NCBI RefSeq assembly: GCF_022376835.1
Contig: NZ_CP084606.1
Location: forward strand, 924,501-988,500
Source: Brucepastera parasyntrophica
GTDB taxonomy: Bacteria; Spirochaetota; Spirochaetia; Treponematales; Treponemataceae
Direction: 5' to 3'
DNA: 64,000 bases
Below are positions 43,854 to 52,354 of this stretch, piece after piece. Within the stretch, counting starts at the first letter, position 1. Each line of letters starts with the position of its first letter. A model generated the notes under the pieces. The model saw nothing but the letters and a program-made list of their open reading frames with translations, did not search any database and was not told the origin of the DNA. The translations under genes were made by a program, and so were the position numbers.

Positions 43854-44396
43854 GTTCTCCCCTGGAATTGGTCTCGGGTTTAATATCTCTGGTATTAAAC
43901 CCTCGTCACGAATAAAATCTCTCATAGCACGTATCCGGGAAGTCCGCAGAGCAGAGTATCTGCGGCTTCTCCGGCGCGGTTATACTGCCGCAATCCCGCT
44001 GATATGTTTTATTTTCCAGTCTGCCGTTTCTAATATGCTCTTCCTTCGCATCGCAAGTTACTGATAAACAGGTTTCAGTACCCGGCAGTTTGTATAAACG
44101 GGACATGTTCAGCGGGGCAGCCGCAACAGAAAACCTTTTTACCTTTCAGGATTCTGCATCAGGAAGAAAGAGCGCGGAACAAAAAGAACTATCAGAAACA
44201 CAGGTCGTTTTATTTTAATCCCTGCGTCTGGGTGCTTGCCCGGTGAAGGTAATAATTTGTGTGGGGGAAACCCCGCAATCCGCCAATAATTTTACGGAAA
44301 CGCGTTTTTGTTTCAAAAGCTTCTGTGTCTCTAAAGGCCCCGCATATTCTGATTATCTGTACAGACTGGACTGTTTTCAGGGGATGGTACAGAAGG
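43854..44396. other. Long gap without recognised gene; contains a 10-bp hairpin
   Basis: No convincing coding frame on either strand. A perfect inverted repeat GGGTTTAATA (43876-43885) / TATTAAACCC (43893-43902) with a 7-base loop lies just after the P-II terminator. Around 44224-44290 there are GC-rich stems (for example GGGGG-AAA-CCCC at 44264-44275). I compared this stretch with SRP RNA, RNase P RNA, tmRNA and common riboswitch cores and found no match. Confidence 0.4.
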
Positions 44397-44973
44397 CTAT
44401 ATTCTGGACGAAATGATATTCAGGAGGACGTCACGTCCGTCTTTCTTAGAAGACGAGGTTACCGGGATCAGTTCTTCCGGCCGGTCAAAAAAAACGGACA
44501 GGTTTTTCATTGCCTTTTTTCTTTCGCTGCTGTTCAGCTTGTCCGATTTTGTTCCCGTAAGTATAACTTCTATTCCGAGCCTTTCAAAATATTCCACGGA
44601 TTCTTTTTCAGTCCGGCCGGGTTCGCGTCTCATATCAATAAGAAAAAAAGCGCTTTCAAATCTTTACGTGTATTTGCGTACTCGGCCAGCATCCGGTTAA
44701 AGGCCTCATTCTCGGCCGCGGAACGCCTCGCATACCCGTAGCCCGGGAGATCTGCAAGGCAAAAAATTTTATTGATAAGAAAAAAATTTATCATGCGGGT
44801 CATACCGGGACGCGAGCCGGTCTTTACCAGAGACTTTCTGTTTACAATCATATTAATCAGGGAAGATTTTCCGACATTTGAACGGCCGAAAAACGCAAAC
44901 TCCGGCAAATGCAGGGAGGGATAATCAACAGGCTTTATAGCCCCTTGATAAATTCCGAAGATGTTATCTGCAT
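44397..44973 (-). CDS. engB: Ribosome biogenesis GTPase EngB/YsxC (two apparent frameshifts)
   Basis: Essential GTPase for large-subunit assembly. It starts at 44973 behind AGGAGG. One base missing in CCCC near 44941-44944 and one in A7 44642-44648 break it into three frames; restored it has 192 residues, the family length. G1 GRSNVGKSSLIN, switch region GSRPGMTRMINFF, G3 DLPGYGYA, G4 TKSDKL and G5 near PVTSSSKKDGRD are all present. It follows ilvB by 30 bases and may be read from the ilv mRNA. Confidence 0.92.
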
Positions 44974-45003
44974 AATTCCTCCTGGCCGTTATTTTCCCGG
45001 ATA

Positions 45004-46715
45004 CTATCCCCGGAGGGCTTCGACATTCGCTTTTCCCGCGGGAACATAGGGATACACATTTTCTTCCATGGGAATCCGGTGCCTTACAAAACGGGGACCC
45101 TTTTCTCCAAAGGCAATCTTTTCCCAGCCCGGCTCCGCCGTATCAACTGAAACGATACCAAACCCTGCCGCAACTTTCAGGAGATCAGGCGGTCCCTGGA
45201 AAATGCACGCCGAATAATTTTCCGCAAAAATAAGTTCCTGCTGCTGGCGGACCATTCCCAGTGCCCCATTATCCAGAACAATTACCGTTACATCAAGTCC
45301 CAATTCGGCAAGCGTGGCCAGTTCCTGAATATTCATCAGAATGGACCCGTCGCCGGAAACGCAGATAACCCGTTTTCCCGGATGCATAAGAGCCGCCCCG
45401 ATTGCGGCAGGCAGACCAAACCCCATAGTCCCGAGAGAGCCGGAAGTAAGAAACTGCCTCGGATATTTCACCGGATAATACTGAGCGGTCCACATCTGGT
45501 GCTGGCCCACATCTGTCGCCACAATAATGGAGTCGGGGTCCAGCCCTGCCTGCTCCGCAAAAGCCGGTATGGATGCCAGAAAAGTCCCGGGAACATTTTT
45601 TTCATATTCCCTTCCTTCGCCTTTTTTCCGGCCAGCTGGTTAAGCCATAAAGAATGATTCCTGAGGGTTTTGGTCTGCAGTCTGTCCCTGCGCGGGGCTT
45701 CGTCAAGAAGCTGGATAATAACAGGCAGGGATGATTCAATATCTCCTACAATCGAATAATAGGACGGAAGGATCTTGTTGATTTCGGCGGCGTCTATATC
45801 AATATGGATGATTTTCGCGTTCGGACAGAATTTGGAGATAACGCCGGTCGCCCGGTCATCGAAGCGGGCCCCCGCAGCAAAAATAACATCGGCATTGTGC
45901 ATAGCGTAATTTGCGGCTCCCGTCCCATGCATTCCAACCATCCCCAGGTGAAGCGGATACGCGGAGGAAACCGCGCCTATCCCCATCAGACTTGAAGTAA
46001 CCGGAAGCGGCATTTTTTCCAGAAACTCAGCCAGATATTTTGCGGCCTCCGGCGAATTGCAGCCGCCGCCGATATACAGCACCGGTTTTTCGGAGTCAAG
46101 AAGGAGGTCCGCGGCTCCCCCAAGAATGCGCGCGGTTTCACCCGGGTCCGTTCGGAAGCGCTCCGCCTTTTTTTCAGGCTTTCCCGGCTCGGGCCAGGAT
46201 TCAAAACGGGCTGTCATGAGCTGGACATCCCGAGGAATATCAATGAGAACCGGACCGGGACGGCCCGAGGCGGCAAGGGTAAAAGCCTGGGGAATTGCTT
46301 CCAGAAGCTCTTCTGCCGACTTCACCATTACACTGTGCTTGGTTATTGAAAACGAAAGCCCGAATGTATCAACTTCCTGAAAAGCGTCGGTTCCAATGAG
46401 GGATGTATTCACCTGACCAGTTATTGCAACAAGCGGAATGGAGTCCGCCCGGGCGTCCGCAATGGCAGTTAAAAGATTCATTGCTCCGGGACCGCTGGTC
46501 GCAATACAGACAGCGGGATAACCGGTCGAGCGGGCCATTCCCTGGGCGATAAAACCGCCGCCCTGCTCATGCCGAACCAGTATATGGCGGATAGTACTTT
46601 TCGCGAGTTCATCATACAGAGGAAGGACAGAGCCTCCGGGAATTCCGGAAACAATATGGATACCCTGGCGTTCCAGCAGGGTTACCGCAATTTGCGCGCC
46701 GGTTGCTTCAATCAT
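45004..46715 (-). CDS. ilvB: Acetolactate synthase large subunit (one apparent frameshift)
   Basis: ThDP enzyme that condenses pyruvate with pyruvate or 2-oxobutyrate at the start of valine/leucine/isoleucine synthesis. The start at 46715 ([15 protein letters not shown]) has GGAG upstream. One base is missing in CCC 45609-45611; restored length is 570. Features: [14 protein letters not shown], the catalytic Glu in [15 protein letters not shown], an FAD-binding central domain, [17 protein letters not shown] and the ThDP motif [17 protein letters not shown]. No small regulatory subunit gene (ilvN/ilvH) lies next to it. Regulated by the attenuator just upstream. Confidence 0.94.
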
Positions 46716-46821
46716 CTTTTTCTCCTTTACGGTTCCGGAAACAAGTTCCGGAAAAAGTTTTTCATCGTACAAATGGAATACATTGCCGCGGAGCAGCGGG
46801 GTGTTAACCCCCGCAGCGAAT

Positions 46822-46847
46822 AAAAAAAGCCCTCCGGACCGGAGGGC
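46822..46847 (-). terminator. Attenuator terminator in the ilvB leader
   Basis: On the minus strand GCCCTCCGG-T-CCGGAGGGC (46829-46847) is followed by a 7-base T-run (46822-46828). It lies between the leader peptide and ilvB. Its 5' arm (46842-46848, AGCCCTC) is complementary to GAGGGCT inside the leader coding region (46889-46895), which would form the alternative antiterminator. Confidence 0.85.
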
Positions 46848-46867
46848 TTTTCGCTATCACACGAAAT

Positions 46868-46960
46868 TCAAACCTGCATTATACAAGCAGCCCTCTCTTT
46901 GAGATCACCAAGGACGACGACGAGTACGAGAACTGCCAGCAGACTGAATAATGTATTCAT
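46868..46960 (-). CDS. ilv leader peptide
   Basis: 30 codons from ATG 46960 to TGA 46868, with the run LLAVLVLVVVL: of 11 codons ten are Leu or Val. This is the signature of branched-chain attenuation. A ribosome stalled on these codons when charged Leu- or Val-tRNA is scarce leaves 46889-46895 free to pair with the terminator's 5' arm; a ribosome that reaches the stop codon masks it. The ATG is 6 bases after the -10 box and has no Shine-Dalgarno, so the leader is probably translated from a leaderless mRNA. Confidence 0.82.
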   Translation of the reverse strand: MNTLFSLLAVLVLVVVLGDLKERAACIMQV

Positions 46961-46966
46961 ATTCGT

Positions 46967-46996
46967 ATTATACGTATAAATATGCATCAATGTCAA
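46967..46996 (-). promoter_or_regulatory. Strong promoter of the ilv leader, leaderless geometry
   Basis: On the minus strand a perfect TTGACA (46991-46996), an 18-base spacer and a perfect TATAAT (46967-46972). The leader-peptide ATG is 6 bases downstream. Confidence 0.85.
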
Positions 46997-47053
46997 TAAA
47001 TTTCTTTCACCCGGACGTTTTTTTTGCCGTTATAGCATGAAAAAATATCCTGT

Positions 47054-47479
47054 TTATGCTTTTTCCTGCAGGGAAAACCGGTCATCACCCCACCATTCGG
47101 GAATAAGTTCCCGAAGCCGGACAATGCGCATGGTTTCAAGGTCAGCGAGTATCTCCATATCACCGCTGTTTCCGTCAAGCTGCATGAGATATTCCCTGCA
47201 GGCGCCGCAGGGACTGCCTGTTTTTCCCTCTCCGCAGTAACAGACCAGTTTTATTATGCTGCTTTCCCCGTTGGTGATCATATTTGCTATCGCATTCCGT
47301 TCCGCGCACATTCCGAGCGTACAGGCGGTATCAATACAGACACCCGTATATATATTTCCTCCGGCTGTCAGTAGGGCCGCCGATACGGAACCCGCTTCGA
47401 TAAAAGGTGATACTGTCCGGGGATTGTAAACCCTTTTTGCGGCTTCATATAATTCCGTAAATCCGATTTCTTCCGTCAT
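47054..47479 (-). CDS. cdd: Cytidine deaminase
   Basis: 141 residues; hydrolyses cytidine/deoxycytidine to uridine forms in pyrimidine salvage. Zinc and catalytic motifs are CAERNAIANMI (C-A-E) and SPCGACREYLMQ (PCxxC). Length is normal for the small homotetrameric type. GGAG precedes the ATG and a TATAAT lies 14 bases farther upstream (47494-47499). It is monocistronic here. Confidence 0.93.
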   Translation of the reverse strand: MTEEIGFTELYEAAKRVYNPRTVSPFIEAGSVSAALLTAGGNIYTGVCIDTACTLGMCAERNAIANMITNGESSIIKLVCYCGEGKTGSPCGACREYLMQLDGNSGDMEILADLETMRIVRLRELIPEWWGDDRFSLQEKA

Positions 47480-47560
47480 ATTTTTTCTCCGGTATTATAG
47501 TAATAAACCTGCCGCGCTGAAAACATAGCGCCATACAGAACTGTTTTCTGTTTGCCCGGA

Positions 47561-48456
47561 TCAATCACTATGTGCTGCTTTTAAACTGAACTGGAAGGGC
47601 ATCTTTGTATCAAAAAAGGGATAATGATATTCCCCGTACCCGCTGTTCGCCATTCCGCCAAGATCAAAAAACAGTTTATCAGATTCATGCAAATACTCGA
47701 TTTTCAGCCCGGCTTCTATTAATGAGTTTATCACCTCACTTATAGTGTACATCCAGAAATAGTTTTCCCCTGCTTTGGCTTCCGAAGCATATCCTCCGAT
47801 ATCATCACTGTAATCCGGCTTCTTCAGGAAATAGGGATATTTCAGTACCAGTTTTTCATTCCGCAGTTCCGTTTCGTCAAACATCAGGAAAAACGGATGA
47901 GAATCCAGTATATAAAAATATCCGCCTTTATGTAATAACTGCTTCACAGTCTTTGTCCATTTTTTCAAATCAGGGAGCCAGTCTATCGCCCCTTCCGATG
48001 TAAAAACAATATCATATTTTTCCTGATGCATTTCCGCTAATTTCATGATATCACATTCAATAAATGATATATTTTTCACACCAAGTTCTTCAGCCATTTT
48101 CCGCGCATAAAAGATATTTTCCGGGACCAGGTCTACTCCGGTTACAACCGCGCCTTTTCTTGCCAGTGAAATTGAATCCGCGCCGGTGTTGCATTGCAGA
48201 TGGATGAGGGTTTTTCCCGATATACACCTTTAATTTAAGTTTCTGATATAAAGAATTAACTAATTCTTTTATATCAGAAACACTTACAATCGGAAATAGT
48301 CAAATAATTTAAATTATTTGACTATATATCTCCGAGTTCTTTTTCAATAACGCCGCTCAAAACGGAGTCCCGCTCCTGCAGACTTTTTTTAAAATGCTTA
48401 TAATGGTCTTCCGCCAGAAGAGACCAGGCCTTCATGTTAGCTTCAATTTCTTTCAA
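47561..48456 (-). pseudogene. SAM-dependent methyltransferase split by a 99-bp element
   Basis: The first part (48456-48322) starts at TTG 48456 behind GGAGGG (or ATG 48471) and reads KEIEANMKAWSLLAEDHYKH to KELGDI then stop. The second part (from about 48219 down to 47561) resumes with SGKTLIHLQCNTGADSISLA, VVTGVDLVPENI (motif I) and IVFTSEGAIDWLPDLKKW. Joining them by removing 104 bases (element plus one target copy) restores an uninterrupted 263-residue class I methyltransferase. In the present sequence a TAG lies at the left junction and a TAA just before the right one, so the protein cannot be made whole. Substrate unknown. Confidence 0.88.
48225..48323 (-). mobile_element. Two-hairpin repeat element, copy 1
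   Basis: 99 bp. Read on the minus strand: a 26-base palindrome AGTCAAATAATTT.. (48298-48323), a 16-base spacer, a 43-base hairpin with GTTTCTGATATAA and TTATATCAGAAAC arms, then CTTAAATTAAAGGTG. It is flanked by ATATA at 48220-48224 and 48324-48328 (plus strand), consistent with a 4-5 bp target duplication, and it interrupts the methyltransferase gene. It has no coding capacity. Confidence 0.85.
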
Positions 48457-48623
48457 ACGGATACCCTCCATAAAAGTTTTTATCCGGTTCCGCCGCGGAA
48501 ATTACCCCTCTTTTAAAAGCCGGGATGTCCGCATCAGCTGGCAGCGGCACTTTTCACAATTATACCAATTTCAGGAATATTTTCATAAAAAAACGGCATA
48601 AAATACCGAAAATTCAAAAAAAG

Positions 48624-48658
48624 TAGTTAATTCTATTAAATTATGTATAATATATAAT
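48624..48658 (+). promoter_or_regulatory. Promoter of the DHH gene, near-leaderless
   Basis: Two overlapping -10 boxes, TATAAT at 48646-48651 and at 48653-48658; TAGTTA (48624-48629) is a possible -35 for the first. The ATG at 48666 is 7 bases from the second -10 and has no Shine-Dalgarno (AGAAGCA). Confidence 0.55.
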
Positions 48659-48665
48659 AGAAGCA

Positions 48666-49897
48666 ATGGAAAATGAAACTGGTGTTTTTAAACAATCAAG
48701 TGAGACTCAGAATGCCGGACGCCGGAAACACGATTTCAGGACAATCGCTGAAAAAAACCGGACCATTGATAGTATTATACATGTCATTACGGAAAATGAT
48801 TCTTTCCTGATGCTGGGCCATAAAATACCGGACGAGGACTGCATTGCCTCAATGGTATCCATGGGTATAATCATTACCAAATTCAATAAAAACGCTTCAC
48901 TTTATCTTCGGAACCAGATACCGGAAACGCTCGAGTATCTGAAAAAAATCTGTACCTATAACAATATACAGATATTTTCTAATGATGATATCCTGACAGC
49001 AAAGCCGGATGTTATCTGTGTGCTTGATACGCCGAAACCGGCGCACATCGATTCAAATCCGTCCATTATGCCGTATCTTACAAATAAACGGGCGCGGGTA
49101 ATTGAATTCGATCACCATCTGGCTGCGGACGCGGAATACTGCGGAGATGAAGGCTACTGTTTTGTAGCCAGGGCATCCAGCACCTGCGAGATTCTGGGGC
49201 ATTTTTGCTGCAAGTTGGATAACAAGCCCGATGTAGTTGAAAAATATGATATACGGGACCTTTTTTCACGAAATCTGGTTCTTTCCATTCTGACCGGGAT
49301 GATAGGAGATACAAAATACGGCCTCACTCTGAAATCCAACCGTGAAATATTTTTCTATAATCTCTTCTGTCAGTATTTCGCGGAAATTCTGAAAAAGACT
49401 TACCGGAAAAACAGCGGCAATTACTCGTCGCTTCATGAAATATATAAAACACTTCAGGGCGTTTCAGAAGATGAAAAGGAAATCTATCTGAAGCTGCTGG
49501 AAAAAGATAAATATGCCAAACATATTCATTATGTTGTATTGAATGAAGAAGAATCACGTAAATTTGACGAAATGGATCAGGGGCTGTTCATAAAAACCAT
49601 AAAAGCCGTTACCGATTTTCTCGCGGAAAAATCGGGGACTTTCGGGATGGCAGCCTATTATGATAAACCGGAAATTTCCGATCTGATTCAGTTCAGGGTA
49701 CGCACAGCCGGAAATGTTGTCAATATTGATTTGCGGGACATTCTTGCAACCCTTTCCCTTACTGACGGCGGCGGGCATCCCGGCGCCATAGCTTTCCGGG
49801 TACAAAAAAAGAAATGACCGATCTCAGGGCTTTTACCAGAAAGATTATTGAAGCGCTTCAGAATCTCAGGGAAAAGGCATATCCTGATGAAGACTGA
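48666..49897 (+). CDS. DHH family phosphoesterase (one apparent frameshift near the C-terminus)
   Basis: 410 residues if one base is restored in the A7 run 49804-49810; otherwise it would stop at 49817, losing the last 27 residues (TDLRAFTRKIIEALQNL). DHH domain: LGHKIPDEDCIASMVSMG, VLDTPKP, EFDHH (the namesake motif) and GMIGDTKYG, all metal ligands of the NrnA/GdpP-like family. DHHA1: DGGGHPGAIAFRV. Relatives degrade nano-RNA or cyclic dinucleotides; an N-terminal region of about 45 residues is non-catalytic. It overlaps queH by 11 bases. Confidence 0.85.
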
Positions 49898-50531
49898 TAA
49901 ACCCGATTACCAGAAAAAAATGGAAGCCATACTGAAAGAACTCGAAGCTGACGGCAGAACGGGAGAAAATGCGCCGGCACTCCTGCTTCATTCCTGCTGC
50001 GCGCCCTGCAGCAGCGCGGTAATAGCCGCTCTTTCCGGCTTTTTCAGAATAACTGTTTTTTATTACAATCCCAATATTGACAGCGCCGAAGAATATAACA
50101 AACGCGCAGGCGAGCAGGAACGGTTTCTTGCGTTAATGCCCTCGGTTCACCCGATCGGGTTTGTGGACGCTTTATATACGCCGGAAGATTATTCCGAGGA
50201 GGCGAAAGCTTTTGCAGAGGAAAAGGAAGGCGGCGAACGCTGCACGTTCTGTTATTCAATCCGGCTCAAAAAAACCGCGGAAATGGCACAAAAACTGCAT
50301 TCCGATTTTTTTTGTTCAACCCTGACAACAAGTCCTTACAAGGACGCCCAAAGGGTTAATACAATAGGTTCTGGGCTTGAAAAAAAATTCGGGGTTCGCT
50401 GGCTCTGGTCAGATTTCAAGAAAAAGGGAGGATACCAGCGTTCAATCGAGCTGTCGAAAAATTACGGCTTATACCGTCAGAGTTACTGCGGCTGCAGCTA
50501 CTCCCAGGCTGAATCGGAACGCAGGAGATAA
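49887..50531 (+). CDS. queH: Epoxyqueuosine reductase QueH
   Basis: 214 residues from ATG 49887. Last step of queuosine synthesis on tRNA (epoxyqueuosine to queuosine), the non-B12 enzyme. It has the DUF208 signatures: SCCAPCSSA near the N-terminus, YYNPNI, ERCTFCYSIRLKKTA, TTSPYKD and SYCGCSYS at the C-terminus. The cysteine pairs bind an iron-sulfur cluster and a metal pair. It is translated with the DHH gene by overlap. Its presence implies queuosine-modified tRNAs or salvage of precursors. Confidence 0.93.
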   Translation: MKTDKPDYQKKMEAILKELEADGRTGENAPALLLHSCCAPCSSAVIAALSGFFRITVFYYNPNIDSAEEYNKRAGEQERFLALMPSVHPIGFVDALYTPEDYSEEAKAFAEEKEGGERCTFCYSIRLKKTAEMAQKLHSDFFCSTLTTSPYKDAQRVNTIGSGLEKKFGVRWLWSDFKKKGGYQRSIELSKNYGLYRQSYCGCSYSQAESERRR

Positions 50532-50533
50532 TA

Positions 50534-52191
50534 TCATTCTTTTTTCTCCAGGATTTCCACCGCGCGCCGGTATGCCTCCTTAAATGATCCGAACACATTA
50601 TCAATGCCGATTTTCGTGATTATCTCCGATTTAAAAAACAGCAGATAGGGCTGGGTATGTATTTCTGAAATAAGCAGGGTTATGTCCCGTTTTTTGCAGT
50701 TTTTATATACCTCTTCCAGAACATGCAGTCCATCGGCGTCAAGATACAGGGTATGCTGCATTCTGAGAATCAGTACTTTATACGGCGAATCCGACAGGTC
50801 TGTTATTGTTTCCAGTTTTCTGACAGTGCCGAAAAAAAGCACTCCGCCGATTTCATATACAAGAATTTTATCAAGAACATCCGGAGCTATCTGCCCTTCC
50901 GCTCCGGCGGGGAACCCGGCCTGTTCATGGGCGTCAGCCTGCATTTTATTTATTGATGAAAGCTTTATTATTTTTCTGAGGAAAAAGACCACAGAAAGAA
51001 CAAGACCGGCTCCGATCGCAACAGTCAGGTCGACAAAAACAGTAATTATGAGAGTGGCAAAAAGAACAATGATATCGGATTTTTGTCCCCTCATAATTGA
51101 TTTTATTGATGAAAACCCGGTCATATTCCAGGCGACTATGACAAGAACGCCGGCAAGAGTTGACATCGGAATATACACAACAAAACGTCCGAAGAGAACC
51201 ATTATAAGAAAAAGCGTTACAGCGTGAATAATTCCCGAGACCGGGGTTTTGCCGCCGTTTTTTATATTTGTTGCGGTCCGGGCGATAGCGCCTGTTGCCG
51301 GGATACCGGTAAAAAAGGACTGGCTATATTGGCAAGTCCCTGAGCGACCAGCTCCATATTCGGGTCATGTTTATCCCCGGTCATTTCATCGGCGACAACG
51401 GCGCTGAGCAGGGATTCTATTGCGGCAAGCAAAGCTATAGACAGTGCGGAAGGAAGAACATTCAGGATCAGTTCCAGGCTGAATACGGGAAGCCGGGGAG
51501 CGGGAAGAACCGTCGGAATTGATCCGAACCGGCTCCCTATTGTTTCAACGGGAATTTTGAAAATCTGGACAACCAGAGTCGCAAGAATAATGGCGATAAG
51601 TGAGCCGGGGATTTTCCGGTTTATTCTGGGCCAGAAAATAATAACAAGGATTGAGCATACAGCAACCGCCAGAGCATAAAGATTGAGGCTTCCTCTGGCA
51701 TTCCAGTACGCGCCGAGTTTTCCGATAAAATCTCCCGGTATATCCTGCACAGTCAACCCGAAAAGATCAGGTATCTGACCGGAAAAGATAACCAGTGCGA
51801 TTCCCGCCGTAAAACCGGTAACTATCGTATATGGTATAAATTTGATGAAAACTCCGAACTTCAGGAGTCCGAAAACAACAAGAAAGATTCCCGCCATTAT
51901 TCCGGCCACGGCAAGTCCCTCATATCCGAACTGCCGAACAATACTGTATACAAGAACAACAAAAGCCCCGGTCGGTCCGCCGATCTGGACTGAACAGCCT
52001 CCGAAGACCGAAATAATAAAGCCCGCAATGATAGCGGTAAAAATACCCTGGGCAGGGCTGACTCCACTGGCAATACCAAAAGCAATGGACAGGGGCAGCG
52101 CGACAATGCCGACTATAACCCCCGCAATAAAATCGCTTATAAAGGTTTTTACCGAGTAAGCTTTCAATGATTTGAATAATTCAGGTTTCAT
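50534..52191 (-). CDS. SulP family anion transporter with STAS domain (one apparent frameshift)
   Basis: 552 residues after restoring one base in A6 51311-51316. About a dozen membrane helices in the SulP fold (FIAGVIVGIVALPLSIAFGI, GGPTGAFVVLVYSIV, AAIESLLSAVVADEMTG, FFTGIPATGAIARTATNI after correction). A cytoplasmic STAS domain of about 110 residues follows (EIGGVLFFGTVRKLE, LDADGLHVLEE). SulP proteins carry sulfate, bicarbonate or dicarboxylates; the substrate cannot be assigned. Convergent with queH, 2 bases apart. Confidence 0.9.
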
Positions 52192-52319
52192 ATTTTCCAG
52201 AACACACTAGATATACCCCGATAATGATTGCTTTTGCGCAGACTGTCAATGGGGCCAGTCCCATCCAAAAAGACAAGGCAAATAATGGAAAATTTATGCT
52301 AATGTTCGCCTCGCAAACG

Positions 52320-52348
52320 ATGACCTAACAGGTGGGCTGTGATATACT
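52320..52348 (+). promoter_or_regulatory. Leaderless promoter of dnaE
   Basis: ATGACC (52320-52325, four of six), a 17-base spacer and TATACT (52343-52348). The dnaE ATG begins 6 bases later at 52355 without a Shine-Dalgarno (TGTAAT before it). Confidence 0.55.
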
Positions 52349-52354
52349 TGTAAT

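Noticed and set aside
43906-44106. 66-residue open frame on the minus strand in the gap
   Set aside because: No ribosome site, no recognisable protein features and biased toward random composition.
44215-44290. Possible cobalamin or FMN riboswitch, SRP RNA or RNase P RNA
   Set aside because: Isolated short matches (for example GGTGAAGG, CCCCGC) but the order and spacing of the conserved cores do not fit any of them.
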